Shown: positions 5,814-9,045 of the stretch, in pieces | How the letters are laid out: every line of letters starts with the position of its first letter | Numbering within the stretch: the first letter of the stretch is position 1 | DNA from: CAZUGA01 sp964626505 | GTDB lineage: Bacteria; Pseudomonadota; Gammaproteobacteria; Methylococcales; UBA1147 | Reading direction: 5' to 3' | Assembly (NCBI GenBank): GCA_964626505.1 | Contig: CAZVFR010000148.1 | Span: 1 to 9,045, forward strand | DNA length: 9,045 nt | The notes under the pieces: model-generated | Database searches by the model: none | What the model was told of the DNA's origin: nothing | Seen by the model: the letters and a program-made list of their open reading frames with translations, nothing else | Position numbers and translations under genes: made by a program

Positions 5814-6705
5814 TAATTTGTTTAAAGAATTCCTGAAAACCAGTCAAAGCCGCGTTGATGCGGCGCTAGATACCTGGCTACCCCGCGAAACTCGATTACC
5901 GTTTAAATTGCACAAAGCCATGCGCTATTCCGTCTTCAACGGTGGCAAGCGAATGCGGCCGGTGCTCACCTACGCTGCGGGAAAAGCACTGGGCATTGAT
6001 CTGGATACGCTCAGTGGGCCTGCCTGCGCGGTTGAATTGATCCATGCGTATTCACTGGTCCATGATGACCTTCCAGCAATGGACGACGATGATCTGAGGC
6101 GGGGTAAACCAACCTGCCATATCGCGTTTGACGAAGCAACCGCGGTTCTGGTCGGTGATGGTTTACAAACGCTGGCTTTTCACCTATTAGCCACCGATCC
6201 AAATTTACCCACTAACGGTAAGGCTCGGGTAAAAATGATTGACATATTAGCCAAAGCCAGCGGCTCCCATGGCATGGTTGGAGGACAAGCTATAGATCTG
6301 GAATCGGTTGGCGTTAAACTCGATCTTCCCGCGCTTGAAAACATGCACATCCATAAGACCGGCGCTCTGATTAGAGCCAGCGTACAGTTAGCAACAACCC
6401 TATCGGAACATATTTCCCAAGACCATATCGACCGGCTTGATCATTACGCCAAATGTATCGGTTTGTCGTTCCAAATTCAGGACGATATTCTGGATGAAGA
6501 AAGTGACACGCAAACACTAGGGAAAACTCAGGGCAAAGATCGCAATAACAACAAACCTAATTATCCCGCATTACTGGGATTGGCGGGCGCCAAGTCTAAA
6601 GCCCGCGACCTGCATCAGCAGGCCCTAGACAGCCTCGAGGTTTTTGATGGGAAAGCTGATATATTAAGGGAATTGTCGTTGTTCGTTATTGAGCGCAAAA
6701 ACTAA
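5803..6705 (+). CDS. ispA: Farnesyl diphosphate synthase (geranyltranstransferase)
   Basis: IspA condenses isopentenyl diphosphate with dimethylallyl and then geranyl diphosphate to make farnesyl diphosphate, the precursor of ubiquinone side chains and undecaprenyl carrier lipid. From ATG 5803 the protein is 300 residues, against 299 in E. coli. An in-frame GTG at 5773 would add ten residues but has no family support. The first aspartate-rich motif is DDLPAMD (Asp88, Asp89, Asp94) and the second is DDILD (Asp227, Asp228, Asp231). The substrate-binding GGKRMRP lies at 47-53, and the DxxxLGKTQGKD and NYPALLGL segments near the C-terminus are typical of the short-chain bacterial clade. The gene overlaps the last 11 nt of xseB and has no clear Shine-Dalgarno of its own, so translation is probably coupled. 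Downstream there is a HAD phosphatase and not dxs. Related ispB-type synthases make longer chains but differ in length and motif context. Confidence 0.95.
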   Translation: MSPDNLFKEFLKTSQSRVDAALDTWLPRETRLPFKLHKAMRYSVFNGGKRMRPVLTYAAGKALGIDLDTLSGPACAVELIHAYSLVHDDLPAMDDDDLRRGKPTCHIAFDEATAVLVGDGLQTLAFHLLATDPNLPTNGKARVKMIDILAKASGSHGMVGGQAIDLESVGVKLDLPALENMHIHKTGALIRASVQLATTLSEHISQDHIDRLDHYAKCIGLSFQIQDDILDEESDTQTLGKTQGKDRNNNKPNYPALLGLAGAKSKARDLHQQALDSLEVFDGKADILRELSLFVIERKN

Positions 6706-6709
6706 CCCG

Positions 6710-6723
6710 GATTGCTCGCAATC
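6710..6723 (+). other. Small hairpin between ispA and the HAD gene
   Basis: GATTG (6710-6714) and CAATC (6719-6723) form a perfect 5-bp stem around CTCG, ending 8 nt before the GTG start of the HAD gene. It occupies the place where a Shine-Dalgarno sequence would be expected and there is none. It might influence translation of the downstream gene, but stems this short arise by chance. Confidence 0.25.
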
Positions 6724-6731
6724 TACTCATT

Positions 6732-7337
6732 GTGACTATCTTGGGTTTTATTTTTGATCTGGACGGGACCCTGGTAAATTCCAAACTTGATTTTGATGCA
6801 ATGCGCCACGAAATGGGGCTTAGGCAGGATGAATCTATCTTGGAATCAATAGAACAAATGGATAAAGATGAAGCGCATCGCTGCAGATCTATTTTGGAAC
6901 AACACGAATTACGTGGCGCTAGCAACGCCACACCAATGCCCGGCGTGCACGAATTTCTGCATTACCTGGACAATCTGAATATCCGACGGGCTATCGTGAC
7001 GCGCAATGCACGCCATATGGCGACGCAAATGTTAGACAAATGCCAGCTAAAATTTGACACCCTTATTGCGCGCGAAGACGGACCAACAAAACCGAACCCC
7101 TGGGCAATCAACCACATATGCGAATCCTGGGGCGTTCAACCGCACCGCGTTGTAATGGTCGGGGACTTTCGCTTTGATATCGAAGCTGGACGTCGGGCCG
7201 GTACTAAAACGGTGTTTTTTACCCAAGGCAGCAATGTCGAAGACCCTGATCTGACGTCGAATGCAGATTGGTCGCTAAAATCGTTCGATCAGCCTGAAAA
7301 TCTGTTAGCGGCCTTGGGTTTGTTAAGACCGGCTTGA
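6732..7337 (+). CDS. HAD-superfamily phosphatase (Gph/PGMB-like)
   Basis: The 201-residue product has all four haloacid dehalogenase motifs: motif I FDLDGTL with nucleophile Asp9 and acid Asp11; motif II IVTRN with Thr90; motif III Lys120 in GPTKPNP; and motif IV VGDFRFD with Asp145 and Asp149 for Mg binding. A helical cap of about 65 residues between motif I and the PMPGVHEFL helix makes it subfamily I, close to phosphoglycolate phosphatase and beta-phosphoglucomutase types. The substrate is not predictable from sequence; a small phosphorylated metabolite is likely. The start is GTG at 6732 because motif I must be included and the next ATG (codon 24) would remove it; no ribosome binding site is visible. 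It follows ispA by 26 nt and probably shares its transcript. Confidence 0.88.
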   Translation: MTILGFIFDLDGTLVNSKLDFDAMRHEMGLRQDESILESIEQMDKDEAHRCRSILEQHELRGASNATPMPGVHEFLHYLDNLNIRRAIVTRNARHMATQMLDKCQLKFDTLIAREDGPTKPNPWAINHICESWGVQPHRVVMVGDFRFDIEAGRRAGTKTVFFTQGSNVEDPDLTSNADWSLKSFDQPENLLAALGLLRPA

Positions 7338-7402
7338 TAATGACTGGAACTAGTTGGGTTATGCGAATGATCGAGAGTGAAGTACGATGAAATAAGAACT
7401 CT

Positions 7403-7431
7403 AGCAATCGATGCCTTGCTTTTTGGCTTTT
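7403..7431 (+). terminator. Weak terminator candidate after the HAD gene
   Basis: AGCAA (7403-7407) pairs with TTGCT (7416-7420) followed by TTTT; alternatively GCC (7413-7415) pairs with GGC (7425-7427), also followed by TTTT. Both stems are short and low in GC. Another weak hairpin, CCATT-ATAA-AATGG followed by AATTTT, lies at 7502-7521. The plus-strand group must end somewhere here because the next gene is convergent, but none of these is convincing. Confidence 0.25.
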
Positions 7432-7592
7432 GAGTCGTGTTTTTGGTTTGAACAGATTTATTTAGAGCGGTGTTTTCGCTATCGGCCTGTGTCTATTCCG
7501 GCCATTATAAAATGGAATTTTCTGTAGCTACCGAAGCTCTCGTTTGCACTCATTCCCTTTGACCTCTGGCTGGTCCCTGATCTCTTGGTGAC

Positions 7593-9045
7593 TTATTTTC
7601 CCATGCGTTCGATAAGAAACAGGATTTCCGCTGCATCATCGTAATCCAGGGCAGGATCATCCGCCAGAGCCGGGTCACGGGAACCGTCGAGAATAGTGCC
7701 TACAGCTTGTATTAATTGTTTGAGCGAGTCTGATGCATTCGGATCATTAGCAAGCTGGTTGAATAGCGGTTGGATTTCATCGTTCTTTTGTTGAGCAATG
7801 AGTTCCATGGTGTGATCTACCAGTTTCCCGCCACTGTACTTCGCATAGCCCTCCTGCTGCCGGTAAGCGAGGTAGGCGTCCCGGGCCTGCGTCCAGGCTG
7901 TTTGTGCGGCCGTCGGATCCCCGGCTGCCATTTCGATATTGTACAAAATAGCGAAGGATGTCCACGGTGTGGCGGCATGACCAAACTGGCTTTTACACTC
8001 AATCGCCCGCAGGATTTCTGGTCGGGCTTCGTCGTAGCGTTGGAGTTTACAAAGGGTGCTGGCGATGTTATTGCGCGTGACCCCTTCAGAAAGCAAATCT
8101 CCCAATTCGACAAAAATATCGGCCGCCTGCCGGTAAAAGGTCACCGCCTCTTCCGGCCGATTCAATTGATCATCGTAAAGATTTCCTAACATGGTTAAGC
8201 TACTTGCCTGCCCGGTCTGGTCGTGGGTCTGAGTTTTAATCTCCAGCGAGCGACGGTACGCCGCTTCCGCCTCTTCGTAATACCCAGCTTCCTGATGCAC
8301 CATACCGATCTGGTGCCAAATGGTGGCAACTGCGGTCGGTTCATTCTGCTGTTCAAAGAGGGTGCGCACCTCCTCAAAATCTGCTAAAGCCTCGGCATAC
8401 TGACCTTGATTCAGTCGCACGGTTGCCAGTTGTCCCTTGCCCACTGCCATACCTCGAAAATCTTTCAGTTTTTCACCCCTTTTGATACTCTCCTCATACT
8501 TTTCGGCCGCTTCATCCAGCCGACTCAATGCCGTAAGGCAATTGGCTTGTTCGGATAGGGTTTTTGAAGCCATGATTTCGCCCTGTTCGCCCAACGCTTC
8601 AAACAGCTGCTCGGCTTCGACCAACAGGTTCAGGGCGGGGGCTGCCTGACCGCCTACTTCCAATACCCGGCCGAACATCCAATGCGCTGACGCCAAATTG
8701 TAATCGGCCCCGCTATAGGCCTCTGGGCCCACCTCTTGGGCCTTTTTCAGCAGCGCTTGGGCCTTCTCATGGGCTGGTTGCAGCTTCCCCTGCTGAAGCA
8801 ACCGCTCAATCAGCAGCCGCTCGTTTGCAAAGCGGGCCTTGCCCCATTCTGGGATTACGGCAGCGGCCTGTTCCCGTAGCGCCACCGCCCGGACCAGCGC
8901 CTGCGGTTGACCCAGATTGGCCAGCAATGCCTCAATACTCCCAGCAGCATGGCTAACCGCTTCAGCGGTTGAAGGATCCGCCTCGACCCGTTGCTCTAAA
9001 CAACCGAACAGGGCCAGCAGGTTTGGCAGTTCCAACAGGGTCAAT
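7593..9045 (-). CDS. TPR-repeat protein, C-terminal part; N-terminus outside window
   Basis: The frame is open from the window edge to TAA at 7593-7595, giving about 483 visible residues; the first in-frame start-like codon (TTG at 9044) is only the edge, so the gene almost certainly continues. Counting from that TTG, about eight tetratricopeptide repeats with a 40-residue period, longer than the classic 34, run from roughly residue 70 to 400. The best units are at 195-235 (LNQGQYAEALADFEEVRTLF), 236-275 (QEAGYYEEAEAAYRRSLEI) and 276-316 (NRPEEAVTFYRQAADIF). A poorly conserved C-terminal cap follows, ending in AEILFLIERMGK. No signal peptide or catalytic residue is in the visible part. Forty-residue TPR arrays like this form the ligand- or partner-sensing half of many STAND (NB-ARC or NACHT) and CHAT-domain proteins, but that is family knowledge and not shown here. 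The gene is more GC-rich than its neighbours: 37 of 60 bases at 8701-8760 against 29 of 60 at 6301-6360 in ispA. It is convergent with the HAD gene. Confidence 0.85.
   Translation of the reverse strand, partial: LTLLELPNLLALFGCLEQRVEADPSTAEAVSHAAGSIEALLANLGQPQALVRAVALREQAAAVIPEWGKARFANERLLIERLLQQGKLQPAHEKAQALLKKAQEVGPEAYSGADYNLASAHWMFGRVLEVGGQAAPALNLLVEAEQLFEALGEQGEIMASKTLSEQANCLTALSRLDEAAEKYEESIKRGEKLKDFRGMAVGKGQLATVRLNQGQYAEALADFEEVRTLFEQQNEPTAVATIWHQIGMVHQEAGYYEEAEAAYRRSLEIKTQTHDQTGQASSLTMLGNLYDDQLNRPEEAVTFYRQAADIFVELGDLLSEGVTRNNIASTLCKLQRYDEARPEILRAIECKSQFGHAATPWTSFAILYNIEMAAGDPTAAQTAWTQARDAYLAYRQQEGYAKYSGGKLVDHTMELIAQQKNDEIQPLFNQLANDPNASDSLKQLIQAVGTILDGSRDPALADDPALDYDDAAEILFLIERMGK

Noticed and set aside
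7770..8649. Plus- and minus-strand short frames inside the TPR gene
   Set aside because: They are shadows of the TPR frame, whose repeat pattern is unambiguous.
1..9045. CRISPR array, tRNA or rRNA genes, intact insertion sequence
   Set aside because: No regularly spaced direct repeats, no cloverleaf with a TTC-loop signature, no rRNA-like blocks and no transposase frame were seen.

Overview
The window looks like chromosomal DNA of a gammaproteobacterium. ParC and ParE can be aligned by eye with the Escherichia coli topoisomerase IV subunits over their whole visible length, and an xseB-ispA pair lies next to parE. It is unlikely to be an enterobacterium: ispA is followed by a HAD phosphatase instead of dxs, and a long tetratricopeptide (TPR) protein of a kind common in large, accessory-rich genomes sits at the right edge. 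I cannot name the genus.

Layout, left to right. (1) 1-1910, minus strand: parC, with its C-terminus cut off by the window edge. (2) 1911-3555: a 1.6 kb stretch between parC and parE that looks accessory. It holds a large inverted repeat with two small hairpins in its loop (2024-2129), a 62-residue two-helix membrane protein (2351-2539, +) followed by a candidate terminator, a very AT-rich trough, an unrecognised 163-residue protein (2884-3375, +), and a second, longer imperfect inverted repeat (3432-3553) ending two bases from the parE stop codon. (3) 3556-5442, minus strand: complete parE. (4) 5443-5576: divergent promoter region with a 12-bp dyad. (5) 5577-7337, plus strand: xseB, ispA (overlapping xseB by 11 nt) and a HAD phosphatase, probably one transcript. 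(6) 7338-7592: convergent intergenic stretch. (7) 7593-9045, minus strand: C-terminal part of a TPR-repeat protein running off the right edge.

ParC and ParE together form topoisomerase IV, which unlinks replicated chromosomes. They lie in the same orientation, parE upstream, as in many gammaproteobacteria, but are separated by genes on the opposite strand, so they are probably transcribed separately; a candidate parC promoter is visible. XseB is the small subunit of exonuclease VII, and IspA makes farnesyl diphosphate; their pairing is a conserved neighbourhood and not a functional link.

The material most worth a second look is the parC-parE interval with its two palindromic elements and two orphan genes, and the truncated TPR protein, whose missing N-terminus decides whether it is a STAND/NLR-type sensor. 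I see no rRNA, tRNA, CRISPR array or intact insertion sequence. The core genes show no frameshift or internal stop where I followed them.
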